From NCBI GenBank assembly GCA_964509505.1, contig CAZDYP010000004.1:6507-70506 (forward strand): DNA of 64,000 nt. Direction: 5' to 3'. The notes under the pieces are model-generated. The model was given only the letters and a program-made list of their open reading frames with translations, did no database searches and was not told where the DNA came from. Below are positions 26,201 through 35,332 of this stretch, piece after piece; position 1 is the first letter of the stretch, and the number at the start of each line of letters is the position of its first letter. This DNA comes from CAZDYP01 sp964509505. GTDB taxonomy: Bacteria > Chloroflexota > Anaerolineae > JACRMK01. The translations under genes and the position numbers were made by a program.

Positions 26201-26509
26201 TTTATTTCCCCTAGTCTGCCCTAATTTCCTTTTCGTCACGGATGATGTAGGTCGGATTGCCAATCCGACTTACAGAGGTTTATTTCCCCTAGTCTGCCCT
26301 AATTTCCTTTTCGTCACGGATGATGTAGGTCGGNNNNNNNNNNNNNNNNNNNNNNNNNNNNNNNNNNNNNNNNNNNNNNNNNNNNNNNNNNNNNNNNNNN
26401 NNNNNNNNNNNNNNNNNNNNNNNNNNNNNNNNNTTTATTTCCCCTAGTCTGCCCTAATTTCCTTTTCGTCACGGATGATGTAGGTCGGATTGCCAATCCG
26501 ACTTACATG
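26201..26509. repeat. 78-bp direct repeats with palindromic core, interrupted by gap
   Basis: A unit starting TTTATTTCCCCTAG occurs at 26201, 26279 and 26434. Each holds the palindrome GTAGGTCGGATT-GCC-AATCCGACTTAC (complete in the first and last copies). Read on the coding frame it gives RIGNPTY/RIANPTY peptides. The last copy codes the C-terminus of FtsW. The assembly gap lies inside the second copy, so copy number is unknown. Confidence 0.9.
26334..26433. other. Assembly gap (100 N)
   Basis: A run of exactly 100 N within the 78-bp repeats, a placeholder of unknown true length. Confidence 0.98.
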
Positions 26510-27607
26510 TGTCACAACGGGGTGCGTGCGCGCGCTGCGCCCGATGTTCAACAATACGCCGACGCCGCCCATTACCGAAATGAGCGCCGAGCCGCCAAAT
26601 GAGATGAACGGCAAGGGGATGCCCGTGAATGGAATCGAGGCAGTCGTGCTGGCGACGTTCAACAAGGCTTGACCGATAAGCCACACAGTAATGCCTGTTG
26701 CCATAAGCTGACCAAACGCATCGGGCGCGCGTTCTGCAATGAGCAAGCCGCGCCACGCAAGCAAGCCAAACAACAAGACAACAAACGCGCAACCGATCAA
26801 CCCAAAGTCGTTGCCGACGACAGCGAAGATGGCGTCGGTGTGCGAGGCGGGTAAGTAGCCGATGTTGTTTGACAGCGTGCTAAAACCGTTGCCGAACCAG
26901 CCGCCGCTGCTCATCGCGCGCAACATGCTGTAAATCTGATAGCCCTCGCCCGTTCTGTCCTTCAACGGATCCATGAAGATCAACAAGCGCGACAAACGCC
27001 ATGGCACAAGCGCAATCAACACAAACCCAACGAGTCCTCCCAAGATCGTGCCGCTCACGACCAATTGCAGCACGGGCGCGCCTGCCACGTAAAACATCGC
27101 CAGCGCGATGATGACGATGACCAAGCCCGTGCTGAGATCGGGTTGGACAATGACCAAGCCAGCGATGCCGCCGATGATGCAGTAGAACGGGATTAGCCCA
27201 TAGGAAATGTGTTGCAGTTGGTCTTTGCGCGTCGCCAGCCAGTGTGCAATGTAAATGATCGTGACAAGCTTCGCCGCCTCACTCGGTTGGAACGACCCTT
27301 CCGCCAGCCAGCGTCGCGCGCCATAGTTAATCGCCGCAAATGCCAGGATGCCAACAAGCGCGATGATCGTCATGCCCATCAACGCGACAGAGATGCGCCG
27401 CCAAAAGGTGTATGGGATGCGGCACATCAAAATCAACACCACGCTGCCGAGCAGCAACCATAGCGCTTGTCGCTGTAAAAAATATGTCGCCTGACCGTAA
27501 TCGGTGTACGCCAACCAATGACTGGCGCTGAACACCATCGGCAGCCCGATGCCTAGTAATGCAGCGACGACGCCGACGAGGTTAAGGTCGTAGGTGGTGC
27601 GAGACAT
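26444..27607 (-). CDS. ftsW: Lipid II polymerase FtsW (SEDS family)
   Basis: 387 residues with about ten membrane segments. SEDS glycosyltransferase that polymerises lipid II during division. Family features: YGARRWLAEGSFQPSEAAKL near residue 114, VQPDLSTG near residue 173, and GIPLPFISFGGSAL near residue 340. The last 20 or so residues (HVSRIGNPTYIIRDEKEIRAD region) are coded by the palindromic 78-bp repeat, so the native C-terminus has been replaced or extended. FtsW is preferred to RodA because of its place in the dcw cluster. Confidence 0.93.
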   Translation of the reverse strand: MSRTTYDLNLVGVVAALLGIGLPMVFSASHWLAYTDYGQATYFLQRQALWLLLGSVVLILMCRIPYTFWRRISVALMGMTIIALVGILAFAAINYGARRWLAEGSFQPSEAAKLVTIIYIAHWLATRKDQLQHISYGLIPFYCIIGGIAGLVIVQPDLSTGLVIVIIALAMFYVAGAPVLQLVVSGTILGGLVGFVLIALVPWRLSRLLIFMDPLKDRTGEGYQIYSMLRAMSSGGWFGNGFSTLSNNIGYLPASHTDAIFAVVGNDFGLIGCAFVVLLFGLLAWRGLLIAERAPDAFGQLMATGITVWLIGQALLNVASTTASIPFTGIPLPFISFGGSALISVMGGVGVLLNIGRSARTHPVVTHVSRIGNPTYIIRDEKEIRAD

Positions 27608-27610
27608 GGT

Positions 27611-27680
27611 TGGATATTGGGTATTGGATATTGGCTATTGGGAACTCGCATTCCAATATCTAAATATCCAATAGCGAATT
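27611..27680. repeat. Inverted heptamer arrays upstream of ftsW
   Basis: Units TGGATAT, TGGGTAT, TGGATAT, TGGCTAT, TGGGAAC, then a second arm of the reverse-complement type (CCAATAT, CTAAATA, TCCAATA). Confidence 0.85.
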
Positions 27681-27703
27681 ACGGGTCTCCTGACTTCAGT
27701 GTG

Positions 27704-27781
27704 GAATGCTCGCGCGGAATGGACATATCCCGCCGCTCGGGCGGTGGATGTGCGACCAACGGGAGTCCACTGCGAGCGTTC
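27704..27781. repeat. Imperfect palindromic element between murD and ftsW
   Basis: GAATGCTCGC at the left and GCGAGCGTTC at the right (one mismatch), with further matching TGGAC/GTCCA and CCCG/CGGG inside and a central CCGCC-GGGCGG hairpin. Size about 78 bp. Probably a member of another small palindromic repeat family. Confidence 0.5.
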
Positions 27782-27806
27782 TACAGCAAAGCCAGCAGAG
27801 CCCGAA

Positions 27807-29183
27807 TTACAAAGCCATCACAATTTCTCGAAACTGCTCCCCGCGGTCGAACTCGTTTTGGAACATGCCAAACGACGCACAGCCCGGCGAGAGCAACACC
27901 ACATCACCCACGACTGCGAGCTCGCGAGCCTTAGCGATGGCAGCTGCTAATGATTTGAATGTGCCGATGATGTTGGCGCCGCCGCCGCCGTAGCGAATCA
28001 TCGCATCCTGTAGCTCTGTCGCCGTGCCTTCCAGCAGCAGCACCCACTTGGCGCGCACAGAAACCGAGCGTCCCCATGCGACATAATCCAGTCCCTTGCT
28101 CGCGCCGCCCGCGATCAGAATGATGTTTTGCCCGACGGCTTTCAGGGCGGCAATTGAAGCGGCAGGCGCGGTGCTGGTGGTATCATTGATGTAGCGCACG
28201 CCGTCCAACTCGCGCACCAATTCAAGCCGATGTGGCACGCCCGTGAACTGTCGTAGGGCTTTCTGAATTTGCTCTGCGCTCACACCTGCCTGCCATGCGA
28301 GCGCCGTCGCCGCCAACACATTTTCAAGGTTGTGCTCACCTATCAATCGCACGTCTTCGCGGCGTGCAAGGCGTGTGAGGGCTGCGCCTTGCCGACGCAC
28401 AATATCATTGCCGCTCAGATACACACCCTCAACGCTCTGCGTGCGACTGAACCACACGACATGCGACGGCGCTTGCTGCGCCCACTCGCGCGCAATCGCT
28501 TGGTCGGCATTCAATACCACGCTGTCATCCGCTGTTTGATATTTGAAAATTTCTGTCTTCGCCGCGCCATACTCCGCCATATCTTTATAGCGATTGAGAT
28601 GATCGGGATGCAGGTTCGTAATGGCGCCAAGGTGTGGGCTGAGACGATGCGGCGTCAAACCCTCCAGTTGCCACGACGACAGCTCCAACACGACAGGCGT
28701 CGTCGCCTCAATCTGGTCGAGCAGCTCCAACGCCGAGACCCGCAAGTTGCCCGCGATCACTGTGCGCGGGTCTTTCTCTTTCAGCATCGCGCCTGTGAGC
28801 AGCGCCGTCGTCGTCTTGCCTTTCGTGCCGGTGATGCCAATGATGTTCGTGTGCGCAGGACACAATCGAAAGAACAAGCCCATCTCCATCTCGATGGGAA
28901 TGCCATGCTCACGCGCAATTTGCAGGTATGGGTTGTCGTGCGGCACGGCGGGGTTGCGAATCACCAGGTCATGCGAGCGAAAGTCGTCTGCACGATGCTC
29001 GCCTAAAACATAATTGATGGGCAAACCCTCTAACACCTTGAGCGATTCTTGCAGCTCGTCGGCGCTCTTCAAATCGGTGACGGTCACTTGTGCGCCGCGC
29101 TGCGCTAAAAATTTTGCAACGCCCACGCCGCCGCCGTGCACGCCGAGGCCCATGACGAGGATGTGTTGGTTAGTAAAGTCCAT
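27807..29183 (-). CDS. murD: UDP-N-acetylmuramoylalanine--D-glutamate ligase
   Basis: 458 residues. It adds D-Glu to UDP-MurNAc-L-Ala. Rossmann-type N-terminus (HILVMGLGVHGGGVGVAK), ATP-binding GITGTKGKTTTALL near residue 116, the conserved NLHPDHLNRY near residue 190 and a C-terminal ligase domain (YINDTTSTAPAASIAAL) are present. It begins just after the secreted glycosidase-like gene ends, with only about 10 bp between. Confidence 0.96.
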   Translation of the reverse strand: MDFTNQHILVMGLGVHGGGVGVAKFLAQRGAQVTVTDLKSADELQESLKVLEGLPINYVLGEHRADDFRSHDLVIRNPAVPHDNPYLQIAREHGIPIEMEMGLFFRLCPAHTNIIGITGTKGKTTTALLTGAMLKEKDPRTVIAGNLRVSALELLDQIEATTPVVLELSSWQLEGLTPHRLSPHLGAITNLHPDHLNRYKDMAEYGAAKTEIFKYQTADDSVVLNADQAIAREWAQQAPSHVVWFSRTQSVEGVYLSGNDIVRRQGAALTRLARREDVRLIGEHNLENVLAATALAWQAGVSAEQIQKALRQFTGVPHRLELVRELDGVRYINDTTSTAPAASIAALKAVGQNIILIAGGASKGLDYVAWGRSVSVRAKWVLLLEGTATELQDAMIRYGGGGANIIGTFKSLAAAIAKARELAVVGDVVLLSPGCASFGMFQNEFDRGEQFREIVMAL

Positions 29184-29192
29184 GATCAGTCA

Positions 29193-31955
29193 TCAGTGTA
29201 GCACGTACGCTAGTGCCCGTATAATTGGCTGATACGCAAGCTTACGAAACGATTCATTGGGCGCTGCGCCGCTGCCCAGCACTTGAATGCTGAAGTTGTC
29301 AAAGCGCTGTTGCTCCGCCCCGCTAGGCAGATACGCCCACACGCCCATCTCGCCGCTCGTGAACGTGTTGTCGTTGGCTGTGATACGCGTCACCCCGTTC
29401 ACATCCACACTAAGCGTTGAGCCTTGCGCCCGCAACGTCACGGTCACCCATTGCCCTGACTGGAAGTTGGGAATCGTGTAACTGCCTAACAACGTCCAAT
29501 CGTTAATGCGAAACAGATAGAGCGTGCCAGCATAGGACAAATCCACATTGTAGCCCGCCGTCGGCACGCCACCAGTGTAGTTGCTCCAACGCACCCCCAG
29601 TGTGGTTGTGCCACTGTTGCTCAAGTTTTGCGTTTGCGCGGTTACAGCCGCGTCATTATACGGCCCACCGTTGTACGCGGCGATGTTGTCGGGTGCCGTG
29701 CCTGCGTTGCGGAGCGTGTTGCTGGCGATGCGTAAATCGCCTGCGCGCTCTGTCCACTTGGGGCCAAGGTTGGTCGAGTTGGAACGGTTGAAGTCATCGC
29801 CGGGCGTTGGCGCGGATGTGGGTGTTGGTGTAGGTGTGTTGGTAGGCGTGTGAGTTGGCATTGGGGTTGCTGTGGGCGTGTGAGTTGGCATTGGGGTTGC
29901 TGTGGGCGTATGGGGCGGCGTTGGTGTTGCGGTACTCGTGGGTGTGTTAGATGGTGTGTAGGTTGGCGTTGGTGTATTGGTTGGCGTCAGCGTAGGCGGC
30001 ACAGGCGTTGGTGTGAAAGTTGGTGTGGGCGTCGGTGTGTTGGTCAACGGTGGAATAGGTGTGTTCGTGGATGTAGGCGTGCGCGTTGGTTTAGGCGTCA
30101 GGGCTGGCAACCAAGTGGGCGTGGGTGACAGCCCGATGGGTCTAGGCGTGATATTGGGCGGATTCAATACGGTCAACCAATAGGAGATGGTGTCTGAGCA
30201 AGCCAATAGGTAGGGACCAACCTCCAGATAGTAAGTTTCGGTGATATAGATAGGACTATAGACAATGAGTTCGTCTTGAGTGCCATAGTTCAGCGAGAAG
30301 GTGAGGACGTTGCCAGCCTGACCGTGCAGATAGAGGTCGTAGTCAGCGGGCAGGTGAGTCAATTGAATTTGCAAGTAAGTGGCGTTGACAGGCGCGAGCC
30401 GATAAAAATCTGTATCGGCAGCGCAATGCAGATAGGCTTGCTCGGTGATCTCAAAGTTGAGCGGGTAAGCCGCGCCCAGCGTGTCGTCGGGTTCATGGGG
30501 GTCAGTCGGTGGAGGCGTTGGGGTATGGGTGGGCGTTGGCGTGGGCGTTGGAGTATCCGTAGGCATTGGAGTAGGTATCGGTGTAGGAGTGGGTGTTGAT
30601 GTAATGGCTGGGGTGGGGGTTGGCGTTGGAGTTGGTGCGTTAAGGATAATGGGTAAAAATTGGCGCAACGATTCAGTGAACCACCATTCCTTGAACCAAG
30701 CGCGTTGTGCATTATTGTTTTGGTCGTTGTAAGCTTCGTGATAATTATGATCTTGATTCGATGCGTTTATATTGTCATTGAGCAACCATACGACCACAGC
30801 CTCAATGTTGTTTGAAGGTTCGTTGAGGATGAATTTTCGTAGAGATTCAGCGGTGGATACGCCAGCATTCACATCCTTATTTTGAATAGGCTGCCAATGG
30901 TCTTGGCCTAAACCATCAGGGTAATCAGCTTGATAGGAAAATAAATCGGCTTCAGTAATCACACCATACTTACTCCCATCTGCTCTGGTTTGTGCAGTTT
31001 TGGTCTGTAGCCAAGTAGGGAAGAAATAAGACACATGTAGTCCATAGGAGCTGCAAGGCCCATAACTTTCAAATCCTGCGCGAAAGTAGTTATGCCAACT
31101 AACACCATCATTTTTAGAATTATAAACTTCCTGCATCATGCCATAGCCAGTACTCATGTTGTCTTCAAGTCGCATGGCTGGACACCAGGAAGTGTTGGCT
31201 CTATCAGGCGCAATTGCGTTGGGGTCAGTCCAATTATTTTCTGCATAGCGAGCTTGCACCATTGGTGGTGTCAGCACTTTGACATTGAAAGGAATATTCT
31301 CATAAATCGTTTTGAAGTAGTAGTTCATCTCCTGCCATGCTTTTAAACGATCGGGTAAGACCCTAACGCCTGGAGCTGTGGGATACCACTCAAGGTTAGG
31401 CTCATTCGCTGGCTCAAAACCCCATTCGGTGATTGGGGTTAAGAGGCTCTGGTTATAATCGTGAATCGCTGTCATCTCATCAACGATGTCTTGCGCTGGA
31501 CGGTTAGCGCTGGGAAAGCAATAGCCAATGTTGGGTATAGGATTGGGTCCCAAATTTTGGAATGTGTCAAAGTTTCCCGGAGAAGGATAGATGCGAATGA
31601 TAATACGAACGCCATTTTTGGAAGCGCGTTGCAAATAATCTTTGAGGACAGGACTTTTAATTGTGATGCTAGCAGCACCCAGAATACGACACACACCATC
31701 TTGTGGGCGATGCAAATCATAAACTTGATTGCTGATAAATACTACGGACTTGGGCCAAATACCACCAACCTTCTCACCATCAATCGCATTTAAAAGCGCG
31801 GTGTTCCAATCGACCGTACGGTTGCCAAGATGAACGCCCGATTTTGATTTGATGGGGCCGCTCGATTTCGCTGGCTCGACTGACGACAGCGAGCTCAACA
31901 CTGCCAGTATGGCTAAAAATACGATGGACGATAGTTTCTTGTGGAGAGATGGCAT
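29193..31955 (-). CDS. Secreted glycosidase-like protein with PPC and jelly-roll domains
   Basis: 920 residues. Signal peptide at 1-32. Residues about 38-430 look like a TIM-barrel glycoside hydrolase: the stretch EWGFEPANEPN gives the N-E-P acid/base motif of clan A enzymes, and VITEADLFSYQ may hold the nucleophile Glu. Two Thr-Pro-rich linkers (about 437-483 and 610-717) flank a PPC-type domain (HEPDDTLGAAYPL, DTDFYRLAP). The last 200 residues (DDFNRSNSTNLGPKW onward) resemble a concanavalin-like jelly roll. The exact GH family is unclear. It lies on the coding strand inside the dcw cluster and could remodel wall polymers or surface glycans. A ribosome-binding site AAGGA precedes the ATG. 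Confidence 0.75.
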   Translation of the reverse strand: MPSLHKKLSSIVFLAILAVLSSLSSVEPAKSSGPIKSKSGVHLGNRTVDWNTALLNAIDGEKVGGIWPKSVVFISNQVYDLHRPQDGVCRILGAASITIKSPVLKDYLQRASKNGVRIIIRIYPSPGNFDTFQNLGPNPIPNIGYCFPSANRPAQDIVDEMTAIHDYNQSLLTPITEWGFEPANEPNLEWYPTAPGVRVLPDRLKAWQEMNYYFKTIYENIPFNVKVLTPPMVQARYAENNWTDPNAIAPDRANTSWCPAMRLEDNMSTGYGMMQEVYNSKNDGVSWHNYFRAGFESYGPCSSYGLHVSYFFPTWLQTKTAQTRADGSKYGVITEADLFSYQADYPDGLGQDHWQPIQNKDVNAGVSTAESLRKFILNEPSNNIEAVVVWLLNDNINASNQDHNYHEAYNDQNNNAQRAWFKEWWFTESLRQFLPIILNAPTPTPTPTPAITSTPTPTPIPTPMPTDTPTPTPTPTHTPTPPPTDPHEPDDTLGAAYPLNFEITEQAYLHCAADTDFYRLAPVNATYLQIQLTHLPADYDLYLHGQAGNVLTFSLNYGTQDELIVYSPIYITETYYLEVGPYLLACSDTISYWLTVLNPPNITPRPIGLSPTPTWLPALTPKPTRTPTSTNTPIPPLTNTPTPTPTFTPTPVPPTLTPTNTPTPTYTPSNTPTSTATPTPPHTPTATPMPTHTPTATPMPTHTPTNTPTPTPTSAPTPGDDFNRSNSTNLGPKWTERAGDLRIASNTLRNAGTAPDNIAAYNGGPYNDAAVTAQTQNLSNSGTTTLGVRWSNYTGGVPTAGYNVDLSYAGTLYLFRINDWTLLGSYTIPNFQSGQWVTVTLRAQGSTLSVDVNGVTRITANDNTFTSGEMGVWAYLPSGAEQQRFDNFSIQVLGSGAAPNESFRKLAYQPIIRALAYVLH

Positions 31956-31996
31956 AACATAAGTCCTTGATAAGGATAATGAAAGCCTGATTATCT

Positions 31997-33145
31997 TTAA
32001 GGCCAGCGGCGCATGCGAGCCGCATACACCCGCCCTTCGTTGTTGTTAGCCCCTCCATAAATCCACGCCATGGTTTTTCCATCATGGACAATGTCATTAA
32101 CTTGAGTGGGGTAGTTGGCTTGCCAAGCTTGAAAGTAGTCCAGCTGTACACCTGTATCTATATTCCACAGACGACTACCAACATCTAGCCAGTTTCCATG
32201 AAAGCCATCGAAAATACTGGGCGAATTCAATGGTCGGGTTTGGTGTGTCGCTAGATCATAGATTCTGATACCGCCACTTCCTAGCCAAGCAATACGATCA
32301 CCAGAAATGGCGTACATCTTCTCGGTTCGCATTTGTTCGCTATATCTTGCGGGACCTATTTCAATAGTTTCTTTGGTACGGATATTGAAAGCACGCAAAG
32401 TCGGTTGTCCCCTGAGCGGCGTTTCACCTGGCGCCCAATCTAAGTAGATGACCCAATTGCCAGCGATGCGTGGCAGAACGTGTAATCCGGGACCGATGGC
32501 TATGGGAAATTCTTCTCCTGTGCTTAAATCGTAACCGTAAATGTCACCGACCCAAAAACTGCCTTTGAGATTGCGTGAGTCATTCCAAACGACAATCCCA
32601 TTCGATACGTCAGGATTATTTTCGTCGTGTCCGGGTGAATTGATGGCGATTTCTTGATTCGTGGCTAGATTGTAGGCGCGTATTCCCGTACCTTTTTCAG
32701 GCAAGTCAAAAGTTTCTTGCCATACAACATAGTTGCCTGAAATACGCAAATTGTTCTTGCCTTTAGGTAAACTACTGATGCGCCGTTCTTCATTGGTTGC
32801 CAAATTGTAAGCGACGACATTGGTGCGAGTATCTTCGTAACTGCGCCAAATAATGTAATTACCATGTATCGCCAATTGTCCTCTTGGCGCAGGGCGCGTT
32901 GTAATCTGACGCGGTTGTTCGAGCGCATCAGTCACTTCGGGCGGTTGTGGAGTCAATTGTGGGGGAATGGGCGTCGTACGCACTGCCGTCGGGATGGGTG
33001 TGCCAGGTCCAGGGTAAGCAGACAAGGTACTGACCTGCGTTGGCTGTGAATTAGGCGCAGCAGGCTGTGATGGAGTAGCGCAACCGCTAATCACCCAGCT
33101 TAATGCTATGAAGATCATCACCGAAAACACAGATGGAGTTTTCAT
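31997..33145 (-). CDS. Beta-propeller-like lipoprotein
   Basis: 382 residues from the ATG at 33145, preceded by AAAGAGAT. Signal peptide with lipobox ISGC, a Pro/Thr-rich tether of about 70 residues, then repeated units of about 45 residues: GNYIIWRSYE..AYNLATNEE, GNYVVWQET..AYNLATNQE, NGIVVWND..GYDLSTGEE, GNWVIYLDW..AFNIRTKE, GDRIAWLG..IYDLATHQ. This pattern fits a TolB-like propeller displayed on the outer face. No enzyme motif is seen. It lies between two other secreted-protein genes within the dcw cluster, 42 bp upstream of the glycosidase-like gene. Confidence 0.7.
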   Translation of the reverse strand: MKTPSVFSVMIFIALSWVISGCATPSQPAAPNSQPTQVSTLSAYPGPGTPIPTAVRTTPIPPQLTPQPPEVTDALEQPRQITTRPAPRGQLAIHGNYIIWRSYEDTRTNVVAYNLATNEERRISSLPKGKNNLRISGNYVVWQETFDLPEKGTGIRAYNLATNQEIAINSPGHDENNPDVSNGIVVWNDSRNLKGSFWVGDIYGYDLSTGEEFPIAIGPGLHVLPRIAGNWVIYLDWAPGETPLRGQPTLRAFNIRTKETIEIGPARYSEQMRTEKMYAISGDRIAWLGSGGIRIYDLATHQTRPLNSPSIFDGFHGNWLDVGSRLWNIDTGVQLDYFQAWQANYPTQVNDIVHDGKTMAWIYGGANNNEGRVYAARMRRWP

Positions 33146-33228
33146 GTCATATCTCTTTCTAGGCTCGTCGGTTGCGAGCCACATATACTGCACACGGGCA
33201 TAGATTGCGCTTTTGGAAACAAACATGG

Positions 33229-33319
33229 ATGTCCCCTAAAGGGGATGAAGCTTGTCGAACCATGCGTTCCTCACTGTTGACCGCAGCCTTCGACAAGCTT
33301 CATCCCTTTAAGGGGACAT
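33229..33319. repeat. Large inverted repeat (GTCCCCT ... CTTGTCGAA)
   Basis: 31-bp arms (33229-33259 and 33289-33319) that match apart from a one-base shift in the CCCC/TTTA part, with a 29-nt loop. The core CTTCGACAAGCTT is of the REP-like type. It fills the gap between the two lipoprotein genes; no gene lies in that 203-bp gap. Confidence 0.85.
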
Positions 33320-33348
33320 GGCTGCTGACATCATTTACCTGTAGCTCA

Positions 33349-35286
33349 CTACCAACCCAGATATTGCGTCGCACGACGCATGTCCTGAAAAAGCCACATC
33401 GCCGGCTGATTGATATTCGTGCCATCTACGGTGAAGTCTAGGCTTACTATGCCGTCCGCTACGTCGCTTTGCACCAATGTATCCCACTGATAAATGGTGT
33501 CTGCGGTGTTGGTGACACGCCACCAAGCAAAACCATCTACCTCACTCAAAGCGAACACGGTATATAAATCCAACTCATATTGCCGAGGATCATCTTGATT
33601 CAGGATGGGTCCAATCGTCCAAGCTCCATTCGCATCGGTTTGCGACTCACCGAGCCATCTATCGTTGCCACCTGGGTTAGAGTCGTATAAAGTCATACGC
33701 ACACCCGGCGCAGGCGCACGGTTAAAATTGTCCACCCGATTGTAATAATACAAATTGCCGCTGGCAGTGACAGCGCCCGCCACCTGCTTCAAAATCTGGA
33801 CGTCATCTATCCATGGCCCATCATAGGTCACGCTGGCGTCGCTGTAAAAGCGCCACGCGAGCCAGATGGAATCATCGCCAACATATTCGTCAAAAGAAAT
33901 GCTCTCTGAATCCCAAATAGGCGCACCGGTGCCCGACCACGTAAACAACCTGTCGAATGTGATGCCATCACGAGAAATCTCCAACGTGAGATAGTCATAG
34001 TCCTTCTCGATTTCGAGCCACAGCGCAAACTCCACTTTGGCTCTGACGGCATCACTCAAATCAAAAGGGCCGTAGATCAGCCTCGTGTTCATGTTGTTGG
34101 GGTAGTCATGGTCGCCTTGGGCAGGATCAATTCCATAAGTCCCACCCGCCGCAGGCCAAATGGCCCAATTTCCTCCATAGGGGCGATAAGTCGCACGCTG
34201 CCACACACGTTCATTACCGACGTTGTTGAGATCGGTAGCTGTCCAGCATGGATTATCTACAGACCAGCACCGAAATGGCCCACTTCCCCAGTTTTCGAAG
34301 GGCTCATTCGTAATCACTTGCCAGCTGCCTTGTGGAGCTTGAAGCAGTGTGACTGATGCTGTGGATGTATTCGCTGGCGTTGAAGTGGCTCGACTTGCCC
34401 CTAGCTGTTGCACAATGATGAAACTGTAGGCGTGTAGAGTTCCTACTTCTCCCGGTGCTTCGTCACACAAGCGTAAGACCCAGTTGCCATTGACTCGTTG
34501 GCCTCTAAACGAATCCTTCGGAATGCCAATGACCAAATACCCTGCCTCGAAATCTTTGAGCGAGGGTGTCTTGCGGTCCCACACCCGGCGCACGGTCGTG
34601 CCGTCCGAACCAACCAGTTCCACAATTAAGTCCTGTGGGCGCGGATGAGTGATGAGGAGACTGCCTACCGAATCAAGCACGCTGGCATCGGTGGGCGCAG
34701 TCGTGATTGGAAAGGTATAGGTTAGACAAGTGCCATCTTCGGGGATAGGCACGTTAGGACGACTCGTAAAGTCAAAGGTGACCACTTTGGGTGCGCTCCG
34801 TGTCGCAGGAGGGGTCCGATACGTTACGGTTGGGGTGACAATACTGCGGGGACCGATAGGCGTCGGATCAAGAGTGCCCCCAGTTTGTGTGACATGCAGG
34901 TCACGTGTGGCTCCCTGCCGCGCGCCACTGCGAGGATTATTAGCCGCACCAATGAATCCAAAATATCCTTCCTGTGTAAAGCGGAAGGTGGTGGTGTGCG
35001 TAATGGGTTGGTTGGCAATCGTGTCAACCACCCATTCCTGTGGTCCCTCAACGACCACACCATATGGTGGCACAACGTCAATACCTATTAACATGTTAGG
35101 TATGTTCTCAGGGATAGTCACAATCAGCGTTGCTGTCACAGGACTATTGAGCGCGATGGGGCCCGACACTTGCACCTCGACCTTCCACTGCTCACCGCCG
35201 CCTCCCGGCCCACTGGCGACAAGGCATGCTAGCAAGGATAAGGCAGCCATGAGTAGGAAGGTCATCAAATACATGGAGCGTTTCAT
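33349..35286 (-). CDS. Lipoprotein with P-domain and MAM/jelly-roll-like modules
   Basis: 645 residues from the ATG at 35286, with AAGGAGACACACC upstream. Lipobox LLAC. Residues about 30-140 resemble a bacterial surface Ig-like domain. Residues about 185-305 fit a proprotein-convertase P-domain (TYTFPITTAP, LITHPRPQDLIVELVGSDG, NGNWVLRLCDEAPGEVGTL). Residues 320-520 hold an exported jelly-roll of the type seen in immune-inhibitor-A-like peptidases (YDGPWIDDVQIL). A C-terminal beta domain follows. No peptidase catalytic motif is present, so this looks like a binding or accessory surface protein. First of three secreted-protein genes after mraY. Confidence 0.7.
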   Translation of the reverse strand: MKRSMYLMTFLLMAALSLLACLVASGPGGGGEQWKVEVQVSGPIALNSPVTATLIVTIPENIPNMLIGIDVVPPYGVVVEGPQEWVVDTIANQPITHTTTFRFTQEGYFGFIGAANNPRSGARQGATRDLHVTQTGGTLDPTPIGPRSIVTPTVTYRTPPATRSAPKVVTFDFTSRPNVPIPEDGTCLTYTFPITTAPTDASVLDSVGSLLITHPRPQDLIVELVGSDGTTVRRVWDRKTPSLKDFEAGYLVIGIPKDSFRGQRVNGNWVLRLCDEAPGEVGTLHAYSFIIVQQLGASRATSTPANTSTASVTLLQAPQGSWQVITNEPFENWGSGPFRCWSVDNPCWTATDLNNVGNERVWQRATYRPYGGNWAIWPAAGGTYGIDPAQGDHDYPNNMNTRLIYGPFDLSDAVRAKVEFALWLEIEKDYDYLTLEISRDGITFDRLFTWSGTGAPIWDSESISFDEYVGDDSIWLAWRFYSDASVTYDGPWIDDVQILKQVAGAVTASGNLYYYNRVDNFNRAPAPGVRMTLYDSNPGGNDRWLGESQTDANGAWTIGPILNQDDPRQYELDLYTVFALSEVDGFAWWRVTNTADTIYQWDTLVQSDVADGIVSLDFTVDGTNINQPAMWLFQDMRRATQYLGW

Positions 35287-35332
35287 GGTGTGTCTCCTTC
35301 TCAGGCATGGATCCACTCACACTAATTACCAA

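Noticed and set aside
26201..26509. CRISPR array
   Set aside because: The repeats are direct 78-bp copies without spacers of their own, and no cas genes are near.
26444..27607. RodA in place of FtsW
   Set aside because: Sequence alone does not separate them firmly, but the place between murD and murG fits FtsW.
27690..27806. Small gene between murD and ftsW
   Set aside because: The short frames differ in every phase, lack a ribosome-binding site, and the stretch is better explained as a palindromic repeat.
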